A stretch of DNA of 64,000 bases. Origin: Tissierellia bacterium (lineage in GTDB: Bacteria > Bacillota > Clostridia > Peptostreptococcales > Acidaminobacteraceae). Below, one piece after another: positions 36,311-45,551 of the stretch. The notes below the pieces were generated by a model. That model saw nothing but the letters and a program-made list of their open reading frames with translations, searched no databases and had not been told where the DNA came from. The stretch covers positions 55,049 to 119,048 of the forward strand of contig DUPT01000021.1 of assembly GCA_012838225.1 (NCBI GenBank), read 5' to 3'. The translations under genes were made by a program, and so were the position numbers. Within the stretch, counting starts at the first letter, position 1. Each line of letters opens with the position of its first letter.

Positions 36311-36786
36311 AGCATGTCCGAATCACACTCGAGAGTGGCGGCGTGATCGAGCTGGCGCTGGATGAAACCGCCGCGCCGAAGACGGTCGAGAACTTTCTCA
36401 AGCTGGTCGAGCAAAACTTCTACGACGGCTTGACCTTTCACCGGATCATCCCGGGATTCATGATCCAGGGAGGCGACCCCGACGGCACCGGTATGGGCGG
36501 CCCGGGGCATACCATCACCGGAGAATTCAAAGCCAATGGCTTTGATAATCCGATCAAGCATGAGCGCGGTGTCATCAGCATGGCCCGGTCGATGAACCCC
36601 AACTCCGCCGGCTCTCAATTCTTCATCATGCATGAAGCGGCACCTCATCTCGATGGCAACTACGCCGCCTTTGGCCGAGTCACCAAGGGCTTAGAATTCG
36701 TCGATCAGATTGCTGATAGCAAGACCAGTCCGCAGGATCGGCCGCTCGAAAAGGTCGTGATGACCAAGGTCGAAGTGATCGAATAG
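36307..36786 (+). CDS. Peptidyl-prolyl cis-trans isomerase, cyclophilin type
   Basis: A 159-residue cytoplasmic cyclophilin (no signal peptide). Catalytic-site segments are LTFHRIIPGFMIQGGDP, SMARSMNPNSAGSQFFI and YAAFGRV. The start overlaps the engB stop as ATGA, making it the last gene of the proteostasis operon, consistent with a folding-helper role beside trigger factor, ClpXP and Lon. Confidence 0.95.
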   Translation: MKHVRITLESGGVIELALDETAAPKTVENFLKLVEQNFYDGLTFHRIIPGFMIQGGDPDGTGMGGPGHTITGEFKANGFDNPIKHERGVISMARSMNPNSAGSQFFIMHEAAPHLDGNYAAFGRVTKGLEFVDQIADSKTSPQDRPLEKVVMTKVEVIE

Positions 36787-36796
36787 ACAGCCAAAC

Positions 36797-36826
36797 AAAA
36801 GTATTCCAATCAGGGATACTTTTTTT
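36797..36826 (+). terminator. Terminator of the proteostasis operon
   Basis: AAAAGTATTCC and GGGATAC plus T-run: stem GTATTCC (36801-36807) with GGGATAC (36813-36819), loop AATCA, seven T. Confidence 0.9.
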
Positions 36827-36867
36827 ATGGCCTTTTTCTTGAATAGCCTATGCCAATAATATATGAT

Positions 36868-36903
36868 GGATGATAACAATTGATACTCACTATTATCATA
36901 TCC
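36868..36903. repeat. Imperfect inverted repeat before nhaC
   Basis: GGATGATAA (36868-36876) and TTATCATATCC (36893-36903) are complementary apart from two extra bases. It lies just upstream of the AAGGAGG of nhaC and could be an operator or a leader hairpin. No convincing -35/-10 pair was seen nearby. Confidence 0.4.
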
Positions 36904-36918
36904 ATGCAAGGAGGATAG

Positions 36919-38337
36919 ATGGATCAGCCCAGAGCACCAAAAATGTGGGAGGCTTTGCTCCCAGTTGTAGCTATGATGGTCTTTATTATTGTCGGTTTGC
37001 TTCTGTGGGAGCTTGAGCCCCATATCCCGATCGTCCTGGCCAGTATCGTGGCGGCTTTGGTTGCCACCCGACTGGGTTATTCCTGGCAGGCGATCGTCAG
37101 TGGGATCCTCGATAGCATCGGTCGGGCGACCGAGGCCTTGATCATTGTGATGATCGTTGGGATGCTGATCGGCTCGTGGGTCCTTTCGGGAACGATGCCG
37201 GCCATGGTCTATCACGGTCTGTCACTGTTGACGCCGGGGATGTTCCTTCCGATCGGAGCCATCCTTTGCGGCATCGTCGGATTGGCGACCGGTAGTTCCT
37301 GGACAGCCTCGGGAACCGTCGGTGTGGCCCTGATGGGGATTGCCGTGGGGCTTGGCATCAATCCGGCGATCGCAGCCGGGATGGTGATCTCGGGAGCTTA
37401 TATGGGCGATAAATGGTCTCCCTTATCCGATAGCACCAATGTGGCGGCGGCTACGGCCGAGACACCGCTGTATGAACACGTCAGAGCGATGATGACCACG
37501 ACGCTGCCGAGCTTTTTGATTGCTCTGGTGCTCTATACGATCGTGGGACTGCGGATCGGGACCTCGGGCTATGATGCCGGGGCAGTCCAAGAGATCCAGT
37601 CGACCATATCGGCCCACTTCAACGTGTCCCCCTGGGTCATCCTGCCGATCATTGCGATCATCATCGGAGCGATCAAGCAGATCCCGGCCATCCCGTCACT
37701 CCTGTTTGCCACCTTCTTAGGCGGCATCGTGGCGATTGTGGCGCAGGGAGCCGGTGTGGGCGATTTCTTGACCTCGATGCACTACGGTTTTTCGATCGAG
37801 ACCGGTCACGCCGTGACGGATCAGCTGCTCAATCGAGGCGGACTCGATTCTATGCTGTGGACGATCTCTCTGATCATGTTTGCCTTGGCCTTTGGCGGTA
37901 TTTTAGAAAAATGCGGCTTTATCGAGGTCCTGCTGGGTGATGTGGTCTCCCGGGTGAAATCGGTCGGATCGCTTGTCACCTTGACGATCGTGACCGGAAT
38001 TTTGAGTAATGTCGTCCTGACCGATCAGTACCTGGCAATCATCGTGCCGGGGCGGATGTATGCCGGAACGTACGATAAGTTCGGGTTGAAGCGAAGCTTT
38101 CTGTCCCGGACGCTTGAAGACGGCGGAACACTTTGGTCGCCGATGATCCCGTGGAATGGCTGTGGGGCCTATCAGGCGGCCACGCTGGGCGTGCATAATT
38201 TTGCCTTTGCCCCCTATGCCTTCATGAATCTGATCAATCCCGTCTATGCTATCATCATCTCGTATCTTGGGATCGGTGTTCGCTACCGAGACGACCATGA
38301 CAAGACGGCCGTGGTGGTCGATGATGCGGTGGTCTAG
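36919..38337 (+). CDS. nhaC: Na+/H+ antiporter, NhaC family
   Basis: A 472-residue polytopic membrane protein with about twelve hydrophobic segments. The TGSSWTASGTVGVALMGIA and GAYMGDKWSPLSDSTN segments are family-defining. It exchanges sodium for protons; some members exchange organic acids such as malate/lactate, so substrate should be treated with care. It may use the sodium gradient set up by the decarboxylase pumps encoded at 1-7 kb. The start follows AAGGAGGAT. Confidence 0.9.
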   Translation: MDQPRAPKMWEALLPVVAMMVFIIVGLLLWELEPHIPIVLASIVAALVATRLGYSWQAIVSGILDSIGRATEALIIVMIVGMLIGSWVLSGTMPAMVYHGLSLLTPGMFLPIGAILCGIVGLATGSSWTASGTVGVALMGIAVGLGINPAIAAGMVISGAYMGDKWSPLSDSTNVAAATAETPLYEHVRAMMTTTLPSFLIALVLYTIVGLRIGTSGYDAGAVQEIQSTISAHFNVSPWVILPIIAIIIGAIKQIPAIPSLLFATFLGGIVAIVAQGAGVGDFLTSMHYGFSIETGHAVTDQLLNRGGLDSMLWTISLIMFALAFGGILEKCGFIEVLLGDVVSRVKSVGSLVTLTIVTGILSNVVLTDQYLAIIVPGRMYAGTYDKFGLKRSFLSRTLEDGGTLWSPMIPWNGCGAYQAATLGVHNFAFAPYAFMNLINPVYAIIISYLGIGVRYRDDHDKTAVVVDDAVV

Positions 38338-38345
38338 AGAGCGCC

Positions 38346-38753
38346 ATGCATATCAGACCGCTCAATCAAGCCGAGACAAGTAAGCGTAAACGGATCCTTT
38401 TGGTCATCGCCGGTATCGTCTTCATCTACACCGGCTTTCTGGTCACCAAATACTATGGCTATGTGATAGGTCTGTTGCTGATAGCTTCGGCTACCTTTTA
38501 TAAAGAAACGATCGTCGATGAGTGTGGGATCGAGATGAGCTACCGGGCGCTGATCATGCGATACAGTGAGCGCTGGGACTATAGTGACATCTCCAATATC
38601 CACTATAAGGATGAATCAAACGGCCGACGAGGACTCTATTTCACGAAAGGACCGATGTCAAAACAGCTCTTGTTTGACAAATCGGAGGCCCAAGCGATCA
38701 TCGCCAAAGCCCATATGGCCAATCCCCGGATGCATATCGGGCCGGCGGAGTAG
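38346..38753 (+). CDS. Small membrane protein of unknown function
   Basis: A 135-residue protein with two adjacent transmembrane helices (residues ~16-50) and a C-terminal soluble part that reads like a PH-type beta domain (IVDECGIEMSYRALIMRY ... WDYSDISNIHY). Such arrangement is frequent in uncharacterised Firmicute proteins. It starts 8 bp after nhaC with a weak ribosome site, so it is probably transcribed with it. I cannot assign a function. Confidence 0.65.
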   Translation: MHIRPLNQAETSKRKRILLVIAGIVFIYTGFLVTKYYGYVIGLLLIASATFYKETIVDECGIEMSYRALIMRYSERWDYSDISNIHYKDESNGRRGLYFTKGPMSKQLLFDKSEAQAIIAKAHMANPRMHIGPAE

Positions 38754-38780
38754 GTGGGATAATTGAATAAACACAACAAA

Positions 38781-38803
38781 AAACGCCCCGATTCGGGGCG
38801 TTT
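38781..38803. terminator. Bidirectional terminator between convergent genes
   Basis: AAACGCCCCG (38781-38790), loop ATT, CGGGGCGTTT (38794-38803). The preceding A-run gives a long T-run on the minus strand, so it mainly terminates the cold-shock gene. Confidence 0.88.
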
Positions 38804-38813
38804 CATCCGTTGA

Positions 38814-39029
38814 CTATTCAGCCGGTTGGACGTTGACGGCGCGTGAGCGTTTCGGGTCTCTCGAATCTTCTTCGATGTCGAAAGTCACTTTTTGGCCTTC
38901 GTTCAGGCTTTTGTAGCCGCTGGCTACGATGCCTGAGAAATGGACGAAGATATCTTCGCCGCCTTCATCATTTGAGATGAAGCCAAAGCCTTTGTCTGCG
39001 TTAAACCATTTGACTGTACCACTATTCAT
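38814..39029 (-). CDS. cspA: Cold-shock protein, CspA family
   Basis: A 71-residue single cold-shock domain with RNP1 KGFGFI (from Lys13) and RNP2 DIFVHF (residues 26-31). It binds single-stranded RNA and DNA and prevents secondary structure. The start is preceded by AGGAGGTACC. A leader of about 100 nt separates the promoter from the start and holds a strong hairpin (see the separate entry), as is usual for regulated cold-shock genes. Confidence 0.97.
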   Translation of the reverse strand: MNSGTVKWFNADKGFGFISNDEGGEDIFVHFSGIVASGYKSLNEGQKVTFDIEEDSRDPKRSRAVNVQPAE

Positions 39030-39060
39030 GGGTACCTCCTAAAAAAATATTGTGTACCTG

Positions 39061-39108
39061 TCTAAAAAACAAAACCCGCAATTTGTAACGATCATTACAA
39101 AATGCAGG
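39061..39108 (-). promoter_or_regulatory. Attenuator-like hairpin in the cspA leader
   Basis: Read on the minus strand: CCTGCATTTTGTAA (39108-39095), loop TGATCG, TTACAAATTGCGGG (39088-39075), 13 of 14 positions paired counting one wobble, then TTTTGTTTTTT. This has the form of an intrinsic terminator between promoter and start codon. Confidence 0.75.
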
Positions 39109-39137
39109 TCCATGAATTTGTAACTGAGTACGGTGTA

Positions 39138-39166
39138 ATCTTACCCCATATGTCAATCACTGTCAA
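39138..39166 (-). promoter_or_regulatory. cspA promoter
   Basis: On the minus strand TTGACA (39166-39161), 17-bp spacer, TAAGAT (39143-39138). A second TTGACA lies 10 bp downstream (39156-39151). Confidence 0.8.
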
Positions 39167-39198
39167 GTTTTTCTAGCGACATTTCTTTTGGCTCGGCG

Positions 39199-39732
39199 TT
39201 AACCGGTCGTCAGGCGATCAAAGAAGACGTTTTTTTCCGTCATACTGAGCGGAATCCCCAGGGCAACGGCAGCTTCGGGCAGCAGTCCCAAACGAATAGC
39301 CGCCTTGCCGATGGTATACATGATACGTGAATCAACGCCCAACTGCTGACCGAGGGAGAGAGCTGAGCCGACGGCCAGACCCAGATCGATCAGATCATAG
39401 GCGCAGCGGCCGATGTTTTTGAGCTTATGGCCACAGTTTTCATAGCCGCAAAAGCCGCATTGCGGGACACCGCGGGACAGATCTTTGGCTCCGATCAGGA
39501 GTATGTAGTCGACTTTCAATATATTTCGGCTGTCCCGGATAAAGAACGGTACGTCCTTTTCGATCCCCAGGGCTTCGATCTCTTTGGACAAGGTCTGGAT
39601 GTCGTCTTTTTCGGCCAATCGATAGATCAGGTTGTCGACGCCACGGGCTTTGGGAGCGGTCTTGGCTCGGCCCAGCATCGATAAACTGGCCTGCTCGAGG
39701 GCGCGATCGATGATTTTTTCTTCGCTTAGCAT
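39199..39732 (-). CDS. DUF2148 ferredoxin-domain protein
   Basis: A 177-residue protein with a cysteine cluster Cys92, Cys95, Cys100 and Cys110 (CGFCGYENC then GRC), typical of the DUF2148 family of anaerobes, probably binding a [4Fe-4S] cluster. The N-terminal part has no recognised enzyme motif. Function is unknown. The start follows AGGAGGATCCA. It is divergent from the homoserine-dehydrogenase-like gene and lies downstream of the cspA promoter in the same orientation. Confidence 0.85.
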   Translation of the reverse strand: MLSEEKIIDRALEQASLSMLGRAKTAPKARGVDNLIYRLAEKDDIQTLSKEIEALGIEKDVPFFIRDSRNILKVDYILLIGAKDLSRGVPQCGFCGYENCGHKLKNIGRCAYDLIDLGLAVGSALSLGQQLGVDSRIMYTIGKAAIRLGLLPEAAVALGIPLSMTEKNVFFDRLTTG

Positions 39733-39864
39733 TGGATCCTCCTGCTGATATTATACTAGAGGAAGCGCTCCTTGGCTATAGGATGTCACCGGTATTCTTG
39801 TCGCCTATTGTCATGGCCTCGGGCTCTCGGGTAAACTGTTAGTATAAAAGCTATGGAGGTAAAG

Positions 39865-40839
39865 ATGAATGTTGCCCTTAACGGCTGCGGCCGCGTCGGT
39901 CGCGCCCTGATCGAGCACTGGCTAACGCAGGAGGATATGCCAAAGATCGTCCTGATTCGCCGTAAAAACTATCAGTGGCGAAGAAAAGACGGCTTGTCTC
40001 GGGAGGAGCTATCGACTTTTTTAGACACCGGCCGGTTTCCTAGAACCAAGGTCAAATCGATCCAGGACAATCTCTACGATCGTGACATCGATGTCTGGTT
40101 CGAGCTGACGCCGACCGATCTGTCTCAGGCGGAGCGGGTCCACCGTGATATGCAGTCGGTCCTGATCTCGGGCGTGTCGATCATCTTTGCCAACAAAGCA
40201 CCGGTGGTCCATGACTATTTGAAGCTGAAGCGATTGGCGGATAGTTTTGGGGCCGAGCTTGGTCTGAGCGCGGTCATGGGGGCGTCTCTGCCCGGACTGG
40301 CCCTGGCACGATACGGTGCGATGGGAGCGACCATCACGGAGCTGGCCGGCAGCCTGAACGCAACCACCAATTTTGTCCTGGAGCAGATGGAGCAGGGCCA
40401 AACGTTTGAGCAAGCGATCGATCAAGCGGTTCGGCTGGGGATCGCCGAAGGGGATTGGTCTCAGGACATCGATGGGATCGACAGTGCGATCAAGCTTAGT
40501 ATCCTGGCCAGCGTGCTATTCGAGCGTAATGTCCCGCTCGATCGCTCACGCATCCAGGGCATTCGTCACCTTACGCCGGCGATGATCCAACGCTTAAAGG
40601 CGCAGGACAAGCGCTATAAGCTGATCGCCCGCTACCGTGAGGGAGAGGTCAGTGTCTCGGCCGAGGAGTGCTCGATCGATCAGCTGTTCTATCATATCGG
40701 CGGCTCCCAAAAGATCCTCTGGCTTGCGACGAAGGAGCTCTCGGATATGAGCGTCATGAGCGGCCGGAGTGGTCTGGCGGAGGTGGCGGCCAGCCTGCAG
40801 CGTGATCTGGTCGCGATCCAACAAGAGCTTGGCCGATGA
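39865..40839 (+). CDS. Homoserine dehydrogenase-like protein
   Basis: A 324-residue protein with an N-terminal Rossmann domain (ALNGCGRVGRALIE), the ANKAPV segment and a catalytic domain with GSLNATTNFVLEQM and an AEGDWSQDIDGIDSAIKL stretch that parallels homoserine dehydrogenase. No C-terminal ACT domain, so no threonine feedback site. It is not next to other aspartate-pathway genes, and the N-terminal half is divergent, so it may act on a related semialdehyde. ATG at 39865 is favoured: the ATG at 39853 overlaps the GGAGGT ribosome site. Overlaps the next gene as ATGA. Confidence 0.8.
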   Translation: MNVALNGCGRVGRALIEHWLTQEDMPKIVLIRRKNYQWRRKDGLSREELSTFLDTGRFPRTKVKSIQDNLYDRDIDVWFELTPTDLSQAERVHRDMQSVLISGVSIIFANKAPVVHDYLKLKRLADSFGAELGLSAVMGASLPGLALARYGAMGATITELAGSLNATTNFVLEQMEQGQTFEQAIDQAVRLGIAEGDWSQDIDGIDSAIKLSILASVLFERNVPLDRSRIQGIRHLTPAMIQRLKAQDKRYKLIARYREGEVSVSAEECSIDQLFYHIGGSQKILWLATKELSDMSVMSGRSGLAEVAASLQRDLVAIQQELGR

Positions 40840-41330
40840 ACACCCTCTACCTGATCGGAGGCCCGATGGGGGTGGGCAAGTCGACCGTGGCCGAGCTCCT
40901 GAAAAAAGAATTGCCGGCGGCGGTCCTGCTCGAGGGGGATTGGTGCTGGGCGATGGATCCGTTTGTGGTCGATGAGGCGACCAAGGCGATGGTGCTCGAT
41001 CATATCACCTACCTGCTAAACAGCTTTTTAGGCCGCGGCCGGTTTCAAAACATCATCTTCAGCTGGGTGATGCCCGAGCAAGCTATCCTCGATGCCATCA
41101 TAAGCCGACTCGATCTCAGAGACTACCGGGTCGTTGGAGTGACGCTGGTCTGCTCGGAGGCGGAGCTTGGGCGTCGCCTGAAAAAAGACATTTCGGCCGG
41201 GTTGCGCCGGCCTGATATCTTAGAGCGCAGCCTGTTACGCTTGGCGGCTTGTCGAGAGCTCCATACGCAACAAATCGATACCTCGGGCTTAAGTGCTGAA
41301 CAGGTGGCTGAGCGGATCAAGCGGTTGTAG
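40836..41330 (+). CDS. Small P-loop kinase-like protein
   Basis: A 164-residue P-loop protein: Walker A GGPMGVGKST near residue 8, a GDWCWAMDP segment where such kinases bind the acceptor, and Arg-rich RRLKKD and RRPDILERS near the C-terminus as in the LID of small-molecule kinases. Resembles the AAA_33/shikimate-kinase-like group often called nucleotide kinases. Substrate unknown. Its start overlaps the stop of the homoserine-dehydrogenase-like gene, so the pair may act on the same metabolite; homoserine phosphorylation is a speculative option. Confidence 0.75.
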   Translation: MNTLYLIGGPMGVGKSTVAELLKKELPAAVLLEGDWCWAMDPFVVDEATKAMVLDHITYLLNSFLGRGRFQNIIFSWVMPEQAILDAIISRLDLRDYRVVGVTLVCSEAELGRRLKKDISAGLRRPDILERSLLRLAACRELHTQQIDTSGLSAEQVAERIKRL

Positions 41331-41417
41331 TTGTTAACTATTTATTTCTTGGCACCAATCCGGGGTGGAGCGCCCCATGGTCGTCATTTTCTGATAAGAT
41401 AGAGGTAGCAGAACTTT

Positions 41418-41426
41418 TGTTATAAT
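41418..41426 (+). promoter_or_regulatory. Extended -10 promoter of the glycogen operon
   Basis: TGTTATAAT at 41418-41426 (TGn plus TATAAT), about 30 bp before glgB. There is no good -35 at 17 bp, which is acceptable for an extended -10 promoter. Confidence 0.65.
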
Positions 41427-41456
41427 GAACGATTTTTCTGAAAGGAAATCAACCCT

Positions 41457-43301
41457 ATGTACGGAGTACCGTCCGATTTTTTGCGAGACTATGTCCACGG
41501 CGTATCGAATGAAGGCCACCGCTATCTGGGCGCTCATTTTATCGAGTGGAATAATCAACCGGGGGTCCGATTTTTAGTCTATGCCCCTCGGGCCAGAGAA
41601 GTCCATGTCGCCTCGAATCGTAATGACTGGTCGAATTGGAAGCACGGTCTGCAGCGGATCGAGGAGGGCTTTTATGTCGGCTTCTTTTCCGAATACCGGG
41701 AGGGCGACTCCTATAAGTATGTCATCCGGACTCATACGGGTGAACAGCTCTGGAAAGCCGATCCCTATGCCTTTTTTTCTGAACAGATTCCGGGCAATGC
41801 CTCAAGGATCTACAATGTAAGCGGGTATAAGTGGCATGACAAAGCCTATCGAAAACAGGTGGCCAGCCAAAACTTCTACGAACAGCCGATGGCGATCTAT
41901 GAGGTCCATCTGGGCAGCTGGCGGCGCTGGGACGGCAGCGACTACTATACCTTCGATCAGCTGATCGATCAATTGGTGCCTCATGTCAAGGACCTGGGCT
42001 ATACCCATGTCGAGATCATGCCGGTGACGGAGTATCCGTTCGATGGCTCCTGGGGCTATCAGCAGACCGGCTACTACGCCATCACCAGTCGCTTCGGTGA
42101 TCCCAAGGGCTTTATGCGACTCATCGATGCCTTCCATCAGGCGGGCGTGGGCGTTATCCTGGACTGGGTGCCGTGTCACTTTCCAAAGGATGAGCACGGC
42201 CTAGCCTATTTTGACGGGCAGGCCCTCTATGAGTCGGAGTATTGGCACGAGGCCTATAATAAGCAGTGGGACACCCTCAATTTTGACTATAACCGGCGTC
42301 ATGTCTGCAATTTCTTTTTATCGAATGCTCGCTTCCTGCAGGAGGTCTTTCATATCGATGGCTTTCGAGCCGATGCGGTCGCCTATATGATCCATCAGAG
42401 CTTTAGCGACTCGCACCATCACGCCATCTATAACCGAGCGGCCATCAGCTTCTTGCAGGAGGTCAATACCCAGATGGGGGCGGTGCCGGGCTTTATCATG
42501 ATGGCCGAGGAATCCTCCGCCTTCTACGGCGTGTCGAAGTCGATCGAGGAGGGGGGCCTGGGCTTTCATTTCAAGTGGAATATGGGCTGGATGAACGATA
42601 CGCTGACCTATATGATCAAGGGTCAGGACGAACGGTTCGATTATCATCAGAAGCTGACATTTCCGATGATGTATGCCTATTCCGAGCGGTTCATCCTGCC
42701 GCTCAGTCACGACGAGGTGGTGCATATGAAGCGCTCCCTGGTCGATAAGATGCCGGGCTACTATGATGAGATGTTTTCTCAGCTGAGGCTGCTCTATCTC
42801 TATCAATACACTCATCCGGGCAAGAAGCTCTTGTTTATGGGGGGCGAGTTCGGGCAGTTTCGGGAGTGGAGTGAGGACCGATCGCTCGATTGGGACCTGC
42901 TCGACTACGAGGCCCATATGAAGACGCTCCAGTATGTCCGGGAGCTCAACAGCTTCTATCGGTCTCATCCGGCGCTGTATACCCAGGAAACCACCTGGGA
43001 CGGCTTTGAATGGATCGATGTCGACAACCGGCATCAGAAGTTTTTGGCCTTTAAACGAAAGGGCAGTGATGACTCGAGCCTCATCGTCTGTCTCAATTTC
43101 TCGTCGCTGCCGATCACGAGCCATCGTTTGATCGCGACCGATAAGACCTACCAAGTGTTATTCAATACCGATGATGACAGATTCTACGGCAAGCACCAGG
43201 GTTCGCGAGGCGTCATCACGCCTCAGGACGGCCAGCTCTATATCGGAGTCGGCGCCTATAGCGGACTGATTATGAGGGAGGAAAAGCAAGGTGAAAGGTA
43301 A
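41457..43301 (+). CDS. glgB: 1,4-alpha-glucan branching enzyme
   Basis: Introduces alpha-1,6 branches into glycogen. The 614-residue protein has an N-terminal CBM48 ([20 protein letters not shown]), then the GH13 barrel: DWVPCHF, GFRADAV with the nucleophile Asp306, MAEESSAF with the acid at Glu351/Glu352, and [10 protein letters not shown]. The C-terminal beta domain ends the chain. It is the first of five coupled glycogen genes. Ribosome site AAAGGAAA. Confidence 0.95.
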   Translation: MYGVPSDFLRDYVHGVSNEGHRYLGAHFIEWNNQPGVRFLVYAPRAREVHVASNRNDWSNWKHGLQRIEEGFYVGFFSEYREGDSYKYVIRTHTGEQLWKADPYAFFSEQIPGNASRIYNVSGYKWHDKAYRKQVASQNFYEQPMAIYEVHLGSWRRWDGSDYYTFDQLIDQLVPHVKDLGYTHVEIMPVTEYPFDGSWGYQQTGYYAITSRFGDPKGFMRLIDAFHQAGVGVILDWVPCHFPKDEHGLAYFDGQALYESEYWHEAYNKQWDTLNFDYNRRHVCNFFLSNARFLQEVFHIDGFRADAVAYMIHQSFSDSHHHAIYNRAAISFLQEVNTQMGAVPGFIMMAEESSAFYGVSKSIEEGGLGFHFKWNMGWMNDTLTYMIKGQDERFDYHQKLTFPMMYAYSERFILPLSHDEVVHMKRSLVDKMPGYYDEMFSQLRLLYLYQYTHPGKKLLFMGGEFGQFREWSEDRSLDWDLLDYEAHMKTLQYVRELNSFYRSHPALYTQETTWDGFEWIDVDNRHQKFLAFKRKGSDDSSLIVCLNFSSLPITSHRLIATDKTYQVLFNTDDDRFYGKHQGSRGVITPQDGQLYIGVGAYSGLIMREEKQGER

Positions 43302-44418
43302 CATGATGGCCATGATCCTGGCCGGCGGACAGGGATCACGGCTCAAAGCACTGACCAGAAAGAACGCCAAGCCGGCCGTCCACTTCGGAGGCAAGTACCG
43401 GATTATCGACTTTGCCTTGAGTAACTGTGCCAACAGCGGGATCGACAAGGTCGGGATCCTGACCCAGTATCAGCCGCTGGGCATCAATACCCATATCGGG
43501 ATCGGTGTGCCGTGGGACTTGGACCGGCGTGATGGCGGGGTCGAGATCCTGCCGCCCTATATGAGCACCGAAGGTGGTCGCTGGTATGCCGGTACGGCCA
43601 ATGCCATCTATGAGAACATGGACTATATCGATCTGCATGATCCGCAGTATGTCCTGATCCTCTCGGGCGATCATATCTATAAGATGGACTACTCGAAGAT
43701 GCTTCGGGCCCATATCGATAAGAAGGCCGATGTCACGATCAGTGTCATCGAGGTCCCGTGGGAGGAGACATCGCGCTTCGGTATCCTCAATACCCTGCCC
43801 GATGATACCATCTATGAGTTTGAGGAAAAGCCCAAGCAGGCCAAAAACAATCTGGCCAGTATGGGGATCTATATCTTCAATTGGCAGCTGTTGAAGAAGC
43901 TTCTACTCGAGGATCATGCCAATGAGGCTTCGAGCCATGACTTCGGCAAGGACATCATCCCGAAAGCGCTCGAGCAGGAGAAATACCTCCTGGCCTATCG
44001 CTTCGAGGGCTATTGGAAGGATGTCGGCACGATCGAGAGCTACTGGGAAGCCAATATGGATCTACTCGATCCCGACAACCCGCTCGATCTGTTCGATGAC
44101 TGGAAGATCTTCACCCGCAACCTCGATGTCGCACCGCACTATATCGCCACCACCGGCGATGTCGAAAATGCACTGCTGAATGAGGGCTGCATCGTAAAAG
44201 GGGTGGTCAAGAATTCGATCCTCTCGACCGGTGTCATCGTCGAAGAAGGGGCGATGGTGACCGATAGCGTCATCTTGCCCGGAGCCAAGATCGGTCAGCG
44301 GGCGGTGGTGAAAAAAGCCATCGTCATGAGCAGTGCCACCATCAAAGACGACGAGGTCGTGGGGGATGATTCGGGGGAGATCACCCTGATCAGCTCGCGC
44401 GATCTGGGATTGATTTAG
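43291..44418 (+). CDS. glgC: Glucose-1-phosphate adenylyltransferase, catalytic subunit
   Basis: Makes ADP-glucose for glycogen. The 375-residue protein has the nucleotide loop [10 protein letters not shown] with [15 protein letters not shown], the [15 protein letters not shown] active-site segment (here [14 protein letters not shown]) and a C-terminal left-handed beta-helix. GTG at 43291 is chosen on the basis of GGGAGG upstream; ATG at 43303 is possible. It overlaps glgB and is followed after 8 bp by glgD. Confidence 0.94.
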   Translation: MKGNMMAMILAGGQGSRLKALTRKNAKPAVHFGGKYRIIDFALSNCANSGIDKVGILTQYQPLGINTHIGIGVPWDLDRRDGGVEILPPYMSTEGGRWYAGTANAIYENMDYIDLHDPQYVLILSGDHIYKMDYSKMLRAHIDKKADVTISVIEVPWEETSRFGILNTLPDDTIYEFEEKPKQAKNNLASMGIYIFNWQLLKKLLLEDHANEASSHDFGKDIIPKALEQEKYLLAYRFEGYWKDVGTIESYWEANMDLLDPDNPLDLFDDWKIFTRNLDVAPHYIATTGDVENALLNEGCIVKGVVKNSILSTGVIVEEGAMVTDSVILPGAKIGQRAVVKKAIVMSSATIKDDEVVGDDSGEITLISSRDLGLI

Positions 44419-44426
44419 GAGGGGTC

Positions 44427-45551
44427 ATGATCAATGATGTGTTAGGTATTATCAACCTCGGCGAACGCGAGGAGTATATCAAGGAATTGACCGAGGTCCG
44501 TCCGATCGCCGCCGTGCCCTTTGGCGGGCGCTACCGGATGATCGACTTTACGCTCTCGAATATGATCAATTCCGGGATCGACTATATCGGGATCATCCTC
44601 AAGGATAAATTCCACTCCTTGAACGATCATATCGGGCCGGGCAAATCGTGGGACCTGGACCGAAAAACCGGCGGTCTTCGCATGCTCTATCCCAATATCG
44701 AACCCAATCCGACGCAGATTGCGATTGGAGATCTGCCGGTACTGCGTGACAATTTCAACTTCGTCCTTCGAACCTCCAAAACCCATGTCCTGTTCACCCG
44801 CAGCTCCTATATCGGCAATATCGACTACAATCCGGCCTATCGCCACCATGTCGATAGTGACAGTGACATCACCATCCTGACGCGCCATATCATCCGGGGG
44901 AGAGACCGGGTCGATCTGCTGGGGCTCGATATCGTCTCGCAGGAAAATGGGGAGCTCGGTATCGGGCGAAACCTCGGCAATCAGGATGAATTCGATCTGT
45001 CGGTCGAGATGTATTTTCTAAAAAAGGAAGTCTTTGTCGAGATCGTGACCGAGGCCGTCGAAGCCGGTAAGGAGGCCTATCTAAAGCGGGCCATCATCGA
45101 TCGATTGAGAAACTATCAGGTATCGACCTTTACGCTCGATAGTGATATCCTGCCGATCCATTCGCTCCAAAGCTACTACAATGCCTCGATGCAGATCCTC
45201 GATCCCGCCTATGCCGACTACCTGTTCTATCGTCACGGCAAGATCTATACCAAGGTCAAGGATGCGCCCTCGACGATGTATCTGGGCAAGACCGATGTCA
45301 ACAATACCTTGATCGCCAATGGCTGTATCATTGAGGGAACAGTCGAAAACTCGATCATCTTCCGCGGGGTGACGATCGGTCGAAACACCGTGGTACGTAA
45401 CTCGATCGTCTTTCAGGACGTCACCATCGGCGAGGACTGCAATATCAATAACTGCGTATTCGATAAGAATGTCGTGGTCGGCAATCGCAAGGTCTTGATG
45501 GGTGATGGCGGCTTGCCCTATGTCATCAAAAAGGGAGTCGTGATCAAATGA
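44427..45551 (+). CDS. glgD: GlgD, regulatory subunit of ADP-glucose pyrophosphorylase
   Basis: A 374-residue paralogue of GlgC. The GGxGxRL nucleotide-binding loop is lost: the start reads DVLGIINLGEREEY before the conserved PFGGRYRMIDF. Catalytic activity is therefore unlikely; in Firmicutes GlgD forms a heterotetramer with GlgC and raises its activity. The C-terminal beta-helix is retained. It overlaps glgA by 4 bases. Confidence 0.93.
   Translation: MINDVLGIINLGEREEYIKELTEVRPIAAVPFGGRYRMIDFTLSNMINSGIDYIGIILKDKFHSLNDHIGPGKSWDLDRKTGGLRMLYPNIEPNPTQIAIGDLPVLRDNFNFVLRTSKTHVLFTRSSYIGNIDYNPAYRHHVDSDSDITILTRHIIRGRDRVDLLGLDIVSQENGELGIGRNLGNQDEFDLSVEMYFLKKEVFVEIVTEAVEAGKEAYLKRAIIDRLRNYQVSTFTLDSDILPIHSLQSYYNASMQILDPAYADYLFYRHGKIYTKVKDAPSTMYLGKTDVNNTLIANGCIIEGTVENSIIFRGVTIGRNTVVRNSIVFQDVTIGEDCNINNCVFDKNVVVGNRKVLMGDGGLPYVIKKGVVIK

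Noticed and set aside
42318..43154. 278-codon minus-strand frame opposite glgB
   Set aside because: Antisense shadow of the branching enzyme with typical complement composition.
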